A program made the translations under genes and the position numbers. Source: Legionella clemsonensis (GTDB taxonomy: Bacteria > Pseudomonadota > Gammaproteobacteria > Legionellales > Legionellaceae). From it: 64,000 bases of DNA. Shown one piece after another: positions 7,932 through 17,303 of this stretch. Numbering within the stretch: position 1 is the first letter of the stretch; each line of letters opens with the position of its first letter. The stretch lies in NCBI RefSeq assembly GCF_002240035.1, contig NZ_CP016397.1, positions 2,134,501 through 2,198,500 of the forward strand, written 5' to 3'. The notes below the pieces were generated by a model. The model saw only the letters and a program-made list of their open reading frames with translations. It made no database searches and was not told the origin of the DNA.

Positions 7932-9331
7932 CAAATCTTCTCCAAATAATCAGCTTCTGTTGTAGTGAGATTTGTTACTTGATGACGCAGTTCCCAACGA
8001 CCATTTTCATATTTCCATAGATGTGGAGAGCGGAATGTATCTGCAAGTGCCATAAAATAAGCTCTATCCATAATGGGTTGTTCGAACATTTTAGCTGCAA
8101 CAGGATATTCTTTGGGAGGGATACTTAAATAGTTAAAAATTTCCTCAGCAAACCTTTCCGGAAACTCCGTGTCAAATCGTTTAACGAGAGCGACACCTTC
8201 CTCGCGAGTGATATCACCAGAACGAATTTCCTGGGAAGCATCGTAGGTCGCCCGGCCAATACCGAATTTTGTTAAGGTAGTAAAATAATGAAAATCGTCA
8301 ATTTTGTCATCAATACTGTTATATTTACTATAAGTGCCGGGTGTTCTCTCTGGGGATGCTTCAAACCCCCCATGTTCAACTGCATAATAATAACAGCTTT
8401 GGGGATGCCATTTTAAATAATATCCAAGATAATGCACTTCTACTTCCTTTTCTTCTAATTGTGCAGGATCAGCTGGAATATACGCATCCAAATCTGTACC
8501 AGTCAACCCAAAACTATTTTTTAAATCTTCGACAGAAGTTCCACCTAAAAATATTTTACTTTTATCTTCTGCAGTAAAATAACGCCAGTCTCTTTTAGCT
8601 GATTCGTTATCGACAATAGGATTGCCGTACTCAGCTTCGTTTTCACCATAAATAACCAGTTTAATATTATGAAGCAGAGCCATTTTTGGAGCATAGGCTT
8701 TTTGGCCAATCATAAAAGGTTGGAATGGATGAAACAAATTTTCTACGGCTAACCGTGTTAGTAGCCGATGCACACGACCATTCGGGGTAAATAAGTGATT
8801 ATCAAAACCAGCATGAATCCAGGACTGAAAATTACGCCACCCCCATGAGGTATACATGTGAGGAGCCCAAGTAACCGTTAAAGGATTCATTCCATACTTA
8901 TATTTTAAAATATGGGCTGCATAAAAACTATCCTTGCCTCCGGATCCAGGAACCACACAATCATAAGAACCATTCTTGCTTCTATAGCGATCACATAATT
9001 CTTTTAATTGTTGCTCTCTTTCCGTCCAGTTAATTATTTTTCTCTTGCGCTCTGCGGCTTTGCAAGCATCACAAATACCTTGCTCATTAAAGTGAATCGT
9101 TGTTTTTGCTGATCCCTTTTTGTGCTCATATTCAACAGCAGAGTTAGGTCTTTGATTTGATATAACGCAGCTTTTACAAAACTCTACCTTCCTGGGCAAA
9201 CCATATTTAGTATCCAATTCGTCAGGGCTTTGCATAAAATTATTAAGCTCGATTGGCCGGGGATATAAAATTCTGTCCATTGCTGTCACCCTTAATTTAA
9301 AACTTACGATGTAAGATGCGTACTGTATCAT
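7931..9331 (-). CDS. WbpG/PseA-like N-acetyl sugar amidotransferase
   Basis: A 466-residue ATP-pyrophosphatase family protein that converts an N-acetyl group into an acetamidino group using ammonia from HisH/HisF. CKSCV at about 53-57 and CDACK near 88 form a Cys-rich zinc-like pair. The PP-loop is VVPGSGGKDSFYAAHILK, followed by VTWAPHMYTSWGWRNF, VIYGENEAEYGNP and the C-terminal DDFHYFTTLTKFGIGRA typical of WbpG and PseA. Two starts are plausible: ATG 9331 with a strong purine-rich run (GGGAGG) immediately upstream, or ATG 9280 (MDRILYPRP) with AAGGG seven bases upstream. It is the first gene of the operon. L. pneumophila legionaminic acid carries a 5-acetamidino group, which this enzyme could install. 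Confidence 0.88.
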   Translation of the reverse strand: MIQYASYIVSFKLRVTAMDRILYPRPIELNNFMQSPDELDTKYGLPRKVEFCKSCVISNQRPNSAVEYEHKKGSAKTTIHFNEQGICDACKAAERKRKIINWTEREQQLKELCDRYRSKNGSYDCVVPGSGGKDSFYAAHILKYKYGMNPLTVTWAPHMYTSWGWRNFQSWIHAGFDNHLFTPNGRVHRLLTRLAVENLFHPFQPFMIGQKAYAPKMALLHNIKLVIYGENEAEYGNPIVDNESAKRDWRYFTAEDKSKIFLGGTSVEDLKNSFGLTGTDLDAYIPADPAQLEEKEVEVHYLGYYLKWHPQSCYYYAVEHGGFEASPERTPGTYSKYNSIDDKIDDFHYFTTLTKFGIGRATYDASQEIRSGDITREEGVALVKRFDTEFPERFAEEIFNYLSIPPKEYPVAAKMFEQPIMDRAYFMALADTFRSPHLWKYENGRWELRHQVTNLTTTEADYLEKI

Positions 9332-9567
9332 AACCTCCCTACCTCATAAAATAAATTTTAAAACAATAAGAAATTAAACGGCTAATATTTACTCTATCTT
9401 TTCATGGAGTTATTATTGAGCTGGCAATCAACCCACCACTATACGCAGTAGATAGTGTCTGTAGTGTCCTATTCATCAACGTGAAAAAAGAGTAGTCGCA
9501 TAATACCAATAATTAGATATACTATTTGAATGTTAATTAATTGGAAATTTAGGTGTCGCTAAAGGCC
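9332..9567. other. Divergent intergenic region between the neu operon and a methyltransferase
   Basis: This AT-rich gap must hold the promoter of the leftward nonulosonate operon and that of the rightward methyltransferase. I see no convincing -35/-10 pair and no strong hairpin. Confidence 0.4.
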
Positions 9568-10371
9568 ATGTATGATCAAATTGCGGCCAATTATGCTACC
9601 GCGGATCGATTTGGCTCAATAAGCCAAAGTCATCGTGCCGCGATAGCGCAAATTAAACGGGAGCATTTAGGGTTAAGATCTCATTATAAAGTACTGGATT
9701 TCGGTGTCGGTAATGGAGTTTTCCTGAAAAAGCTCAAAGAAATTATGCCCGAGGCAGATTTTACGGGTATTGATATTTCACCTGAAATGTTATCTCTTGC
9801 GCGCCGCGCTTTACCTTTAACAACAATTGAGGCTAGTGCCACTGAAGCGAGCAATTATCTTCCCCATCACAGCCAAGATTTGGTATTAGCTCATTTTATT
9901 AATGCCTATATTCCTATCCACACATTATTTAATGAAGCCGATTTGCTAACACGAGCAAATGGTTATTTCTCTCTCATTACCACAACCTACGAATCATTTC
10001 CTGTGGCTCAACATTACCTAGCTAATTTTATTGCCCGAGGAACGTTGTTGAGCACTGTGATTGGACATTACTATAAGACGTTAATAAAAAACACCACAGT
10101 CGTGTCTGGTCTTGATGAACTTATGCATATTTTTACCCAGCATCAATTTAAAATGGTGCGCCACGAGCGATTATATATACCCATTATGTTGGATAATATT
10201 GAAGAATTAATAAAATTTGGTATCGAAGGAACATGGTTTTTAAATAACCTTGCTATCAGAATGCTGCCTAAAAATTTTTTACTAAAGCGCTTGAAGCGTC
10301 TTTTCGGTCAGATGTTTACCTTTCCATATCACGATACTCACATAATCGATATAATTTTAGCTAAAAAATAA
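9568..10371 (+). CDS. Class I SAM-dependent methyltransferase
   Basis: A soluble methyltransferase of about 267 residues. SAM-binding motif I is VLDFGVGNGVFLKKL, followed by an acidic loop in FTGIDISPEMLSLARRAL, EASATEASNYLP and LVLAHFINAYIP. The longest frame begins with GTG at 9553. ATG at 9568 gives MYDQIAANYA, the usual N-terminus of this methyltransferase type, so it is preferred, although its ribosome binding site is weak. The C-terminal half (from about 150) is hydrophobic and basic and is not recognised. It sits beside the LPS sugar genes, which suggests but does not prove a polysaccharide or lipid substrate. Confidence 0.75.
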   Translation: MYDQIAANYATADRFGSISQSHRAAIAQIKREHLGLRSHYKVLDFGVGNGVFLKKLKEIMPEADFTGIDISPEMLSLARRALPLTTIEASATEASNYLPHHSQDLVLAHFINAYIPIHTLFNEADLLTRANGYFSLITTTYESFPVAQHYLANFIARGTLLSTVIGHYYKTLIKNTTVVSGLDELMHIFTQHQFKMVRHERLYIPIMLDNIEELIKFGIEGTWFLNNLAIRMLPKNFLLKRLKRLFGQMFTFPYHDTHIIDIILAKK

Positions 10372-10617
10372 AAGACCGTTCGCTCATTTAAAAGAATTAA
10401 ACGTCTGAAGCACTCATACTCTGACAGTTAGTTCATTTTCTTCAAGATAAGCGCTACGATTTTTTGATTCTAATGCAATCTCTTTTCAAGTAGCGTAGTC
10501 TTCATTGCTGCCTATATGTAAAAATCTATTTTGCCATGTAATTGCATACGCTTACAGGGTTTAAATATATAGTTTGAATTAAATAAAGCACTAAGAATAA
10601 CGGAAAGGAGGGTACCC

Positions 10618-11612
10618 ATGAGTTATAAAATTCAACAAAGAGCCCGGAAAATAATTTTCTTTTTTCTTCTCACTTTTGGATATCTTCCATTAGCCACTGC
10701 ACAAACTGATTGTACTCCTATATTGCAACTGCCAACCGCTATCAATAAGCCGGAAAATTATACTGCTTAATGAACAATCATTAATTCAGCTAGTAATCAT
10801 GCAATAACAATTACCACGTCAGGGGTCACGTTAGATTTACACAAATTTACTATTAGCTCCAGTTCACCAGACAATAATATTGATTTTGGTATTTATGCTT
10901 TAAATCAGAGACATTACTATTAAAAATGGAAATATCCGCGGATTTTTGTATGGTATCTACCTTACCGACTCTAAAGACTCATCCGCAGATTCTAATACGG
11001 TTTCAGGTGGACATCTGATTGAAAAAATGACTATTAGAAACTGTCTTTTCCGTGGAATTAGAATCGAGGGAGCTCATAATATTGTCAAAAATTGCTTTAT
11101 AAATAACACGGGAGGAACACAATTATTTGCAAATTCTTTTGCTATAGGAATTGAAGCGATTGGTCCTGGTGTTATCATTGAAAATAATACAGTTACAGAA
11201 ACCTATGCTTGTGGTAAAGGAGAAAGTGTTGGTATTTCTTTAGTAATAATTGCAGTGTGCAGAAGCAAGCTTTAATAGCATTTATAATACAAAAAAATTC
11301 TCCACTCGCTGCACTTTTCAAGGACGTAGTTTTGGCATTTGGATTGGCGGCAATCCTAATTTAAGAACAAATGCTTATATTCGTAATAACAGTATTAAAG
11401 GTATGAATTACGGGTTTACATTTTCAACTCCAACTACAGGGTGGTATGGTAATAATTAAATAATGCATACATCTTGCAAATATGCTGTTAATAGTCCTAC
11501 TGTTTCTACCTTTAACAAAAAAGGCAAAGTAGCTTGTCAGACAGCTTTAACTTCTGAGGAATTCGATATGGTAAACGACAGGATAATTGCACAGGAGACT
11601 ATCGACTGGTAA
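10618..11612 (+). pseudogene. Broken exported right-handed beta-helix protein
   Basis: An ATG at 10618 with GGAAAGGAGG upstream opens a clear signal peptide (IIFFFLLTFGYLPLATAQ) followed by DCTPILQLPTAI. The frame stops at TAA near 10768. The downstream sequence continues the same protein in other frames: ITITTSGVTLDLHKFTIS, then FLYGIYLTDSKDSSADSN (10946-11275) and SFNSIYNTKKFS with RSFGIWIGG (to 11457), and finally a tail to about 11612. The repeated short strand-turn pattern with Asn, Gly and Ile/Val is that of a parallel beta-helix (NosD/pectate-lyase-like). At least three disruptions are needed, so it is a pseudogene. An intact relative lies at 20516-21376, sharing the VTLDLN-type block. 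Confidence 0.7.
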
Positions 11613-11688
11613 TCGTGAGGTCATTGTCAGTAGAATAATTCGTTTGAATATTAAAAGAAAAAATTTTTCATTTTCAATAATGAAATTT

Positions 11689-11722
11689 GTCCCGAGCGAC
11701 CAACTCCTTTTGTACTCGGGAC
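11689..11722 (-). terminator. GC-rich hairpin downstream of csrA
   Basis: Two perfect 8-base arms, GTCCCGAG (11689-11696) and CTCGGGAC (11715-11722), flank an 18-base loop, 25 bp after the csrA stop. It could be the csrA terminator, but no U-run follows immediately on the minus strand. A conserved structured element is an alternative. Confidence 0.4.
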
Positions 11723-11747
11723 TGGAGGACTGCAATGAAATCCGGAT

Positions 11748-11942
11748 TTATACAGCCTCTTCGCTATCAGTTGCTTCTTTTTCTTGTTGTATACGTAAAT
11801 AGATTTCTTCACGGTGCACAGAAACATCTTTTGGTGCATTAATACCTAATCGCACCTGATTTCCTTTTACACCCAATACGGTAATGTTTACATCATCACC
11901 GATGATTAAGGTTTCACCAATACGCCGAGTCAAAATTAGCAT
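11748..11942 (-). CDS. csrA: Carbon storage regulator CsrA
   Basis: A 64-residue RNA-binding regulator. [17 protein letters not shown] is the canonical N-terminus with the RNA-contacting beta-1 strand. [20 protein letters not shown] holds the second contact surface, including Arg in HREEI. The longer frame opening at 11993 is rejected: ATG at 11942 has AGGGAG eight bases upstream and matches the family start. CsrA dimers bind GGA motifs in mRNA leaders and in Legionella hold the replicative phase against transmissive traits until RsmY/RsmZ titrate it. The C-terminal tail [11 protein letters not shown] is acidic. The gene stands alone, divergent from pgi across an AT-rich gap, with a GC hairpin just after its stop. 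Confidence 0.96.
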   Translation of the reverse strand: MLILTRRIGETLIIGDDVNITVLGVKGNQVRLGINAPKDVSVHREEIYLRIQQEKEATDSEEAV

Positions 11943-12434
11943 GACTAAATTCTCCCTTAGATGGCAGCCACCACCTATTCCATGAACTTCCATGGTGATC
12001 TCGGTGACTACAACTTGATTTAATTATGAACAATTTTAGGCTGTTCGATCGTAAGTTTACACAATGATTCTTAACAAAATCTTAAGAAAGTCCGCTTTTA
12101 AATCTTAAAAAGAAATAAAATTAATTTTTTTGCATTTCTCAGTGTTCTTCAGAGGATAATAAATTATATATTTTGATAAAAAATGACTTACCATATTGAT
12201 TAACTTATAATCCTTTAAGAACATTTATATAAGTCTGAAAAAACAGCCGAGCATTATACTAAAAAAACAAGAAAAATGAGATTATTTTTTAAATTTTTTC
12301 CTTTAGATAATGAACAAGAGGAAAATGGTCAATTTTTAATCCATCCCTATATCTAAATATCAATTGCATCATCTTCCTATTTATTTGCAACGCCATTAGT
12401 GGTATTTTTATGAGAAAAACTTAAATAATCTCGC
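11943..12434. promoter_or_regulatory. AT-rich divergent control region between csrA and pgi
   Basis: About 490 bp with no credible gene. It is very AT-rich (for example 12100-12320). A TATAAT hexamer lies at 12206-12211 on the plus strand without a good -35 partner at normal spacing. Promoters for csrA (leftward) and pgi (rightward) must be here; their exact positions cannot be fixed by eye. Confidence 0.4.
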
Positions 12435-13907
12435 ATGAAGCAACTAACAGAACTCAATTCGTGGGTTGACTTAGAAAATCACCTTCAGTCTTTACGCTTG
12501 AAAACTATTGGCGATTTAAAACAATCCGCAGCAAGGAGTAATGCTCTTTTAGCATCAACATCTCATATTCAGCTTGATTTTAGTAATCAACGCTTAAACT
12601 CCACCACATTTGAGTTATTGATTCAGTTGGCTGAAGAATGCGATTTAAAAAATAAAATTGCAGCACTAATGCAAGGAGAGTTGGTCAATAATAGCGAGAA
12701 AAGACCAGCACTCCATACCGCCTTGCGGATCTTAGATAGTACCCCTATTTATGTCAATAATCAGAATATAATTCCTGATATTTTTGCAACACGTGAAAAA
12801 ATTAAAATCATTTCAGATGCTTTGAGAAATGGAGAATGGGTTGGTTTTTCAGGAAAACCAATCACTGATATCGTAAACATTGGCATGGGAGGTTCGGATT
12901 TAGGTCCTCGTTTTACCATTCGTGCCTTAGCTAATCTTACTAACAAGCGCTTACGCTATCACTTTGTATCAGATGTTGACCCTCATGCTTTAGATAATGT
13001 CGTTCAACACCTAAAACCAGAAACCACCTTATTTATTGTCTCATCCAAATCATTTACTACTAAAGAAACATTGCATAATGCTAAAAAAGCATTGGCTTGG
13101 CTCAATAATCCAACTCAAGTTGATAAGCATTTTATTGCAATTACTGCTAATGTAGCAAAGGCAAAAAACAGTGGATTTAATAATGTATTACCAATATGGG
13201 AATGGGTGGGTGGCCGCTACTCGCTTTGCTCAGCAATCAGTTTAATTACTGCTATTGCGATTGGTTATGAACAATTTTCACAGATGTTAGCCGGTGCTCA
13301 CAGCATGGACCAGCATTTTCAAGAGACTGCTTTTTCCAGCAATTTACCGGTTCTTTTAGGATTAACAGGTATTTGGAATAATAATTTTTTGCATATTCAT
13401 AATTTATTAATCCTTGTGTACACTCAACAGCTTGACTATTTTGTTCCTTATATTCAACAGCTGGATATGGAAAGTAATGGGAAATCTATCGACAAACTTG
13501 GACGAGCAGTTAACTATGCAACAGGTCCTATTGTTTGGGGTGGTTTAGGCAATCAGGCACAGCACAGCTATTACCAGTTGCTTTGCCAAGGCACTCATCA
13601 AGTTGCCTTAGATTTTATTACTATTAAATCCTTTAATAATGAATTAATTAATGCGATGTCTGAAGCCAAAAGACATATATTAGCGCATGGAGTTCATGAA
13701 CCTGAAAATCCCAGTGGGTATATTCCTGGCAATAAACCTCTAACTCACATTCAATTAGTCGATTGCTCTCCTTTTACCCTTGGACAACTCGTTGCACTTT
13801 ATGAGCATAAAATTTACACTCAAAGTGTCATTTGGAACATTAATGCCTTTGACCAGCCTGGTGTTGAAAGTGCAAAAAAACAGGGATTTCCTTCTGTCGT
13901 AGTATGA
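12435..13907 (+). CDS. pgi: Glucose-6-phosphate isomerase
   Basis: A 490-residue phosphoglucose isomerase interconverting glucose-6-phosphate and fructose-6-phosphate. Family blocks are seen in order: VNIGMGGSDLGPRFTIRAL (substrate phosphate loop), FIVSSKSFTTKETL, the signature WEWVGGRYSLCSAI, the catalytic Glu region DMESNGKSIDK, and GTHQVALDFI with the C-terminal GVESAKKQGFP. The length is somewhat short of the 540-550 residue enterobacterial enzyme, with a shorter N-terminus. The stop overlaps the next gene's ATG (ATGA at 13904-13907). In this locus it would feed fructose-6-phosphate toward GDP-mannose (ManC) and hexosamine precursors. Confidence 0.96.
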   Translation: MKQLTELNSWVDLENHLQSLRLKTIGDLKQSAARSNALLASTSHIQLDFSNQRLNSTTFELLIQLAEECDLKNKIAALMQGELVNNSEKRPALHTALRILDSTPIYVNNQNIIPDIFATREKIKIISDALRNGEWVGFSGKPITDIVNIGMGGSDLGPRFTIRALANLTNKRLRYHFVSDVDPHALDNVVQHLKPETTLFIVSSKSFTTKETLHNAKKALAWLNNPTQVDKHFIAITANVAKAKNSGFNNVLPIWEWVGGRYSLCSAISLITAIAIGYEQFSQMLAGAHSMDQHFQETAFSSNLPVLLGLTGIWNNNFLHIHNLLILVYTQQLDYFVPYIQQLDMESNGKSIDKLGRAVNYATGPIVWGGLGNQAQHSYYQLLCQGTHQVALDFITIKSFNNELINAMSEAKRHILAHGVHEPENPSGYIPGNKPLTHIQLVDCSPFTLGQLVALYEHKIYTQSVIWNINAFDQPGVESAKKQGFPSVVV

Positions 13908-14935
13908 TTAATGCCATTCAATATCTTAGAGCCTTGGCAGCCTGGATGGTTGTTTTACATCATTTCGTGCAACTTTATTGTACACCTGAAGTATCAGGCC
14001 GAATAGCTTCATTCTTTCTACATTATGGTGCCTACGGAGTAGACCTTTTTTTTATAATTAGCGGCTTTGTTATTTATCATTCTACTTCTGGAAAGACAGT
14101 TCATTTTAAACAATTTATGGTGCAACGAATGGCTCGTCTCGCCCCTGCTTACTGGTTCTATACCCTTCTCATTACTGCTCTAGTGGTTAATTATGAGAAC
14201 TTGATTCCACTAACGGCTTTTGAACCCGTGTTTCTTTTAAAAAGTCTTCTATTTTTACCCGCGAAAAATCCTTCCGGTATAGGATTTTTTCCGTTGCTAA
14301 CTGTAGGATGGACATTAAATTACGAAATGGTTTTTTATTTAATTTTTGCATTTACCCTATTGTTTCCTTTTAAATTTCGTTTAGTTGCCACAACTGTTGG
14401 TCTTTTGTTATTAATCTTTGTGACACACAAAGCGGGTCATGATTTTTTATTTTATTCCAATAAAATTATTCTTGAGTTCTCCCTTGGCATGGAGATTTAT
14501 TGCTTATGGAAACGAGGTTGGGTACAAAAAATTCATTACTCCATGTCGATCATTTTAATGATATTTGCCACCCTTCTATTTATTATTGAACAACCCATTG
14601 GGCATCACTGTCTACGAAGTGGCGTACCTTGTGCGTTTATTTTTATTGCAGTTCTTTCGCTAAATCAGCGACTTAATAGTACATGGATAATAACTATCGG
14701 CAATTGGTCTTACTCTACTTATTTATGTCATTTATTGGCATTAGCCCTTTTGCGGCCGATTTCATTGTCTTTACATCTACCTCATTTTTTTACCCTCTGT
14801 CTTGGATTTCCTCTTATCTTGGCTGTTTCTTATCTTAGTTATTCTTTTATTGAAAAACCCATGCAAAATTACATTAAAACATTTCAAAAGCAGAAAGAGA
14901 CAATTTTAAAATCAAAGGGCTTAGCGTCACTCTGA
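13904..14935 (+). CDS. Acyltransferase family 3 membrane protein (OafA-like)
   Basis: A 343-residue inner-membrane acyltransferase-3 protein. It starts NAIQYLRALAAWMVVLHH, the family's R-x10-H block (the His in VLHHF is thought catalytic), and continues YGVDLFFIISGFVIYHS, MVQRMARLAPAYWFYT and VGWTLNYEMVFYLIF. About ten hydrophobic helices follow, ending with SYSFIEKPMQNY, the usual terminal block. Such proteins O-acylate LPS or other surface glycans; Legionella Lag-1, which O-acetylates legionaminic acid, is a membrane protein of comparable size. Translation is coupled to pgi by a 4-bp overlap. The acyl donor and target are inferred only. Confidence 0.88.
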   Translation: MINAIQYLRALAAWMVVLHHFVQLYCTPEVSGRIASFFLHYGAYGVDLFFIISGFVIYHSTSGKTVHFKQFMVQRMARLAPAYWFYTLLITALVVNYENLIPLTAFEPVFLLKSLLFLPAKNPSGIGFFPLLTVGWTLNYEMVFYLIFAFTLLFPFKFRLVATTVGLLLLIFVTHKAGHDFLFYSNKIILEFSLGMEIYCLWKRGWVQKIHYSMSIILMIFATLLFIIEQPIGHHCLRSGVPCAFIFIAVLSLNQRLNSTWIITIGNWSYSTYLCHLLALALLRPISLSLHLPHFFTLCLGFPLILAVSYLSYSFIEKPMQNYIKTFQKQKETILKSKGLASL

Positions 14936-15122
14936 ACTGACAAGCTTCACTGGAATTTATCACTTGGAGATCAACTATGTCTAAAAAATATTTTTTTAAC
15001 AAAGTTGATTTTCTAAAGTCCTCATGAACTTCTTCGCTACTTCAGGATGACTATATTTCTGTAGCCTGAGTACAGTCCTCGCTGGGACAAACCCAAGTTT
15101 CACTCAGAATATGCATAGTTCC
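14936..15122. other. Gap between acyltransferase and glycosyltransferase, with a tiny ORF
   Basis: A good ribosome binding site (TTGGAGATCAACT) precedes an ATG at about 14977 that opens only 16 codons (MSKKYFFNKVDFLKSS). This may be the start of a lost gene. Nothing else is recognisable. Confidence 0.3.
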
Positions 15123-16028
15123 TCATCTAATTTTCTTGGCGGGTGCCACTGAGGAGCGCATTTTTAGTGTCTTCTTAAAATTGGAAAGTCGTAAGTAATA
15201 AAATTTTCTAAAAAGGAAAGCAATAATGTGTTTAGGATAGCCACACCCCCCTTTGATCATAGCCAATGTCGTTACAAGGCAATTAGTATATAGCTCTTTT
15301 CGTAACGCTGGATAGGCATCAAAATATTGCGATAAATCATTAAAATAAATATTATACGCCTTCTGTCTTCCTGCTTTGCTTGCCAGATAAGCCCCACCGG
15401 TGGGATTGCAACGGTACTTAACTAATATTTCATTGATATAAGCCCCTTTTCCTTTTGGAATCAGAGAGTCCATGGCAAAAAACCACTCCATAAAATCACG
15501 TTTTGGATCCATTACTTTGCGTGCGGAACGGCGATAGGCATAAGAACTGTGTACCGCGACTGTACCCCAGAGCGCTAAGTCCTTTACATCAAAATACAAA
15601 ATATCGGAGTTAGGCACTGGTGCACCGGTTTCCGCTTGGTAGCTCAAATCATCCGAAAAATACAGAGCACGATGAAAAGTTAAATTCACCGATTCGTCTT
15701 TAAATAAATCAAATTGTTTCTGTAACTTACCAGCTAACATGATATCGTCACCATCCAGATGAAATACTATATCCCCTGTAGCCCTTTTATGAGATTCTAT
15801 GTAATTTCTTCCTGCACCAATGTTCTTATCACGTGATAGTGTTGTAATTTTTTCAGGATACAGTGATTGGTAGTGAGCAATAATTTGCTGCGTGCCATCA
15901 GTGGAACAATCATCAGAAATTAAAATATTAAAATCAAAATCCGTTTGTTGAGTTAAAACACTTTCCAGTGCTTCGCCAATGTAATTTTTTTGATTGTAAC
16001 AAGATACAACAACCGTAGCATTTAACAT
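15123..16028 (-). CDS. Family 2 glycosyltransferase
   Basis: A 301-residue GT-A fold glycosyltransferase. The N-terminal nucleotide-sugar domain reads ATVVVSCYNQKNYIGEALESV, then NILISDDCSTDGTQ, and the metal-binding DxD-type block is IVFHLDGDDIMLAGKLQ (about 92-108). The C-terminal part (about 210-300) is basic and lacks membrane helices, so it is probably a peripheral cytoplasmic-face enzyme. It is the last gene of the wecD-rmlA-wecE-wzxE operon, 3 bp after wzxE, where the enterobacterial cluster would have the unrelated WecF. It could transfer the Fuc4NAc residue or another sugar; the acceptor is unknown. Confidence 0.85.
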   Translation of the reverse strand: MLNATVVVSCYNQKNYIGEALESVLTQQTDFDFNILISDDCSTDGTQQIIAHYQSLYPEKITTLSRDKNIGAGRNYIESHKRATGDIVFHLDGDDIMLAGKLQKQFDLFKDESVNLTFHRALYFSDDLSYQAETGAPVPNSDILYFDVKDLALWGTVAVHSSYAYRRSARKVMDPKRDFMEWFFAMDSLIPKGKGAYINEILVKYRCNPTGGAYLASKAGRQKAYNIYFNDLSQYFDAYPALRKELYTNCLVTTLAMIKGGCGYPKHIIAFLFRKFYYLRLSNFKKTLKMRSSVAPAKKIR

Positions 16029-16031
16029 AAT

Positions 16032-17303
16032 CTATACTTCCATTACCCATGTGTCGCGTTTAGTTCTAAAAAAATAATAAAACAGCGTCAATACTATTAG
16101 GCAATATATAAAAGCGGTGCCTATATAGGCTAGTATGACGGCAGATAAAGAAACAGAATAATGGAGCTCGATAGAACATAACAGAATAAAAAGTGCTCCC
16201 TGTAAAATTTCACCTAGGATATAGAGCTTGGTTGCTGCTTTTGCCACAACCACAAAACCCACCACCCATCCAATTACTCGGAAAAAATCACCCAGCATTT
16301 GCAACAAAAATAAATGATTTATTGCTAAAAACTTGTCAGTGTAAACTAATGTAATGATGGTATTTCTGTAGAAGAAAAAGAAAAGCATCATTCCAAGAAA
16401 TAACCCACCAATAAAAAAAACCATTTTGTTTACTTCATTCATAATGCTTCGATTATCTTGTTTCGGTGAGATAATAGGCACAAAATAAAATGATAAAAAA
16501 AGCGAATAAAAACTCAGATAAGCAGCCGACAGTTTGGTAATTGCCTGCCAAAATCCGGCCGCCTCTATACCCATTAGAGCAATAATCTTATTCCTAATAA
16601 ACATTTCGACAATAGGAAAACAGACCGTGCTAAAGAGTAGCATCAGGCTAAACTTACTAAGTAAAACAGTATCTTGCTTAACGGAATCAAAACGTAAATA
16701 GCGCCATAAACGTTTTGACAACGCATAATAAATTGCTGGGAAGAAAGGACAAAGTATAGGGGCAGTCACAGCGATCGTTGCCCCCCAAAAACCATGGTTA
16801 GGTATTAAATAACTGGCAAGTGCAGCTGCAAGAAAATTTCCTATAATCACTAAAACAGCATAGGCCGTATTATTGCGAAAACCATTCGCAAGACCATAAG
16901 CATAATTATTAAACGCGATGAATATTTGCGCTATCAAGAAAAAATAAATATAAATACGATAATCTTGATTCAGAAAAACATAAGCAGCCAGTTGCTCACT
17001 GAACAATAACCCAACCGCCAAGGTAAATAATGCACAGGATCCAGTGTAAAAAAAAGCACTTCCTGCGAAACGAAATTGTCTGTAAAGAGAACCTGTGTAT
17101 TCGGAAATGTATTTAATAATACCAGCACTAATACCGCCTCCTGCCAGTGTCGCAGCAATCGTTACCAAGGTCATAAAATTACCCAACAAGCCTAATCCCT
17201 CAGGCCCCTGAGTTATTGCGATTTGTTTTATGATATATAAACTAACCAAGAGACGACTTAAATGGGAAACAGCGGTGAGCATGGCAACTTTAAACTGCTG
17301 CAC
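16032..17303 (-). CDS. WzxE-like lipid-linked oligosaccharide flippase
   Basis: A 423-residue MOP-superfamily membrane protein with about 12 hydrophobic segments. It begins with GTG at 17303, overlapping the wecE stop by one base (TAGTG). The N-terminal GPEGLGLLGNFMTLVT and TLAGGGISAGIIKYISEY match the WzxE pattern (GPAGLGL, GAGI..G..KY), as does LQMLGDFFRVIGWVVGF near residue 340. WzxE moves undecaprenyl-PP trisaccharide across the inner membrane in enterobacterial common antigen synthesis. Gene order with rmlA and wecE also matches that cluster. The repeat unit moved here may differ. Confidence 0.85.
   Translation of the reverse strand: MQQFKVAMLTAVSHLSRLLVSLYIIKQIAITQGPEGLGLLGNFMTLVTIAATLAGGGISAGIIKYISEYTGSLYRQFRFAGSAFFYTGSCALFTLAVGLLFSEQLAAYVFLNQDYRIYIYFFLIAQIFIAFNNYAYGLANGFRNNTAYAVLVIIGNFLAAALASYLIPNHGFWGATIAVTAPILCPFFPAIYYALSKRLWRYLRFDSVKQDTVLLSKFSLMLLFSTVCFPIVEMFIRNKIIALMGIEAAGFWQAITKLSAAYLSFYSLFLSFYFVPIISPKQDNRSIMNEVNKMVFFIGGLFLGMMLFFFFYRNTIITLVYTDKFLAINHLFLLQMLGDFFRVIGWVVGFVVVAKAATKLYILGEILQGALFILLCSIELHYSVSLSAVILAYIGTAFIYCLIVLTLFYYFFRTKRDTWVMEV

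Noticed and set aside
10381-10540. Hairpin with CGCTAC/GTAGCG arms as a terminator after the methyltransferase gene
   Set aside because: The arms are only 6 bp, the loop is long and no T-run follows.
11651-11760. tRNA-like or attachment-site sequence after csrA
   Set aside because: The hairpin does not fit a cloverleaf, there is no T-loop motif, and no integrase or element end is nearby.
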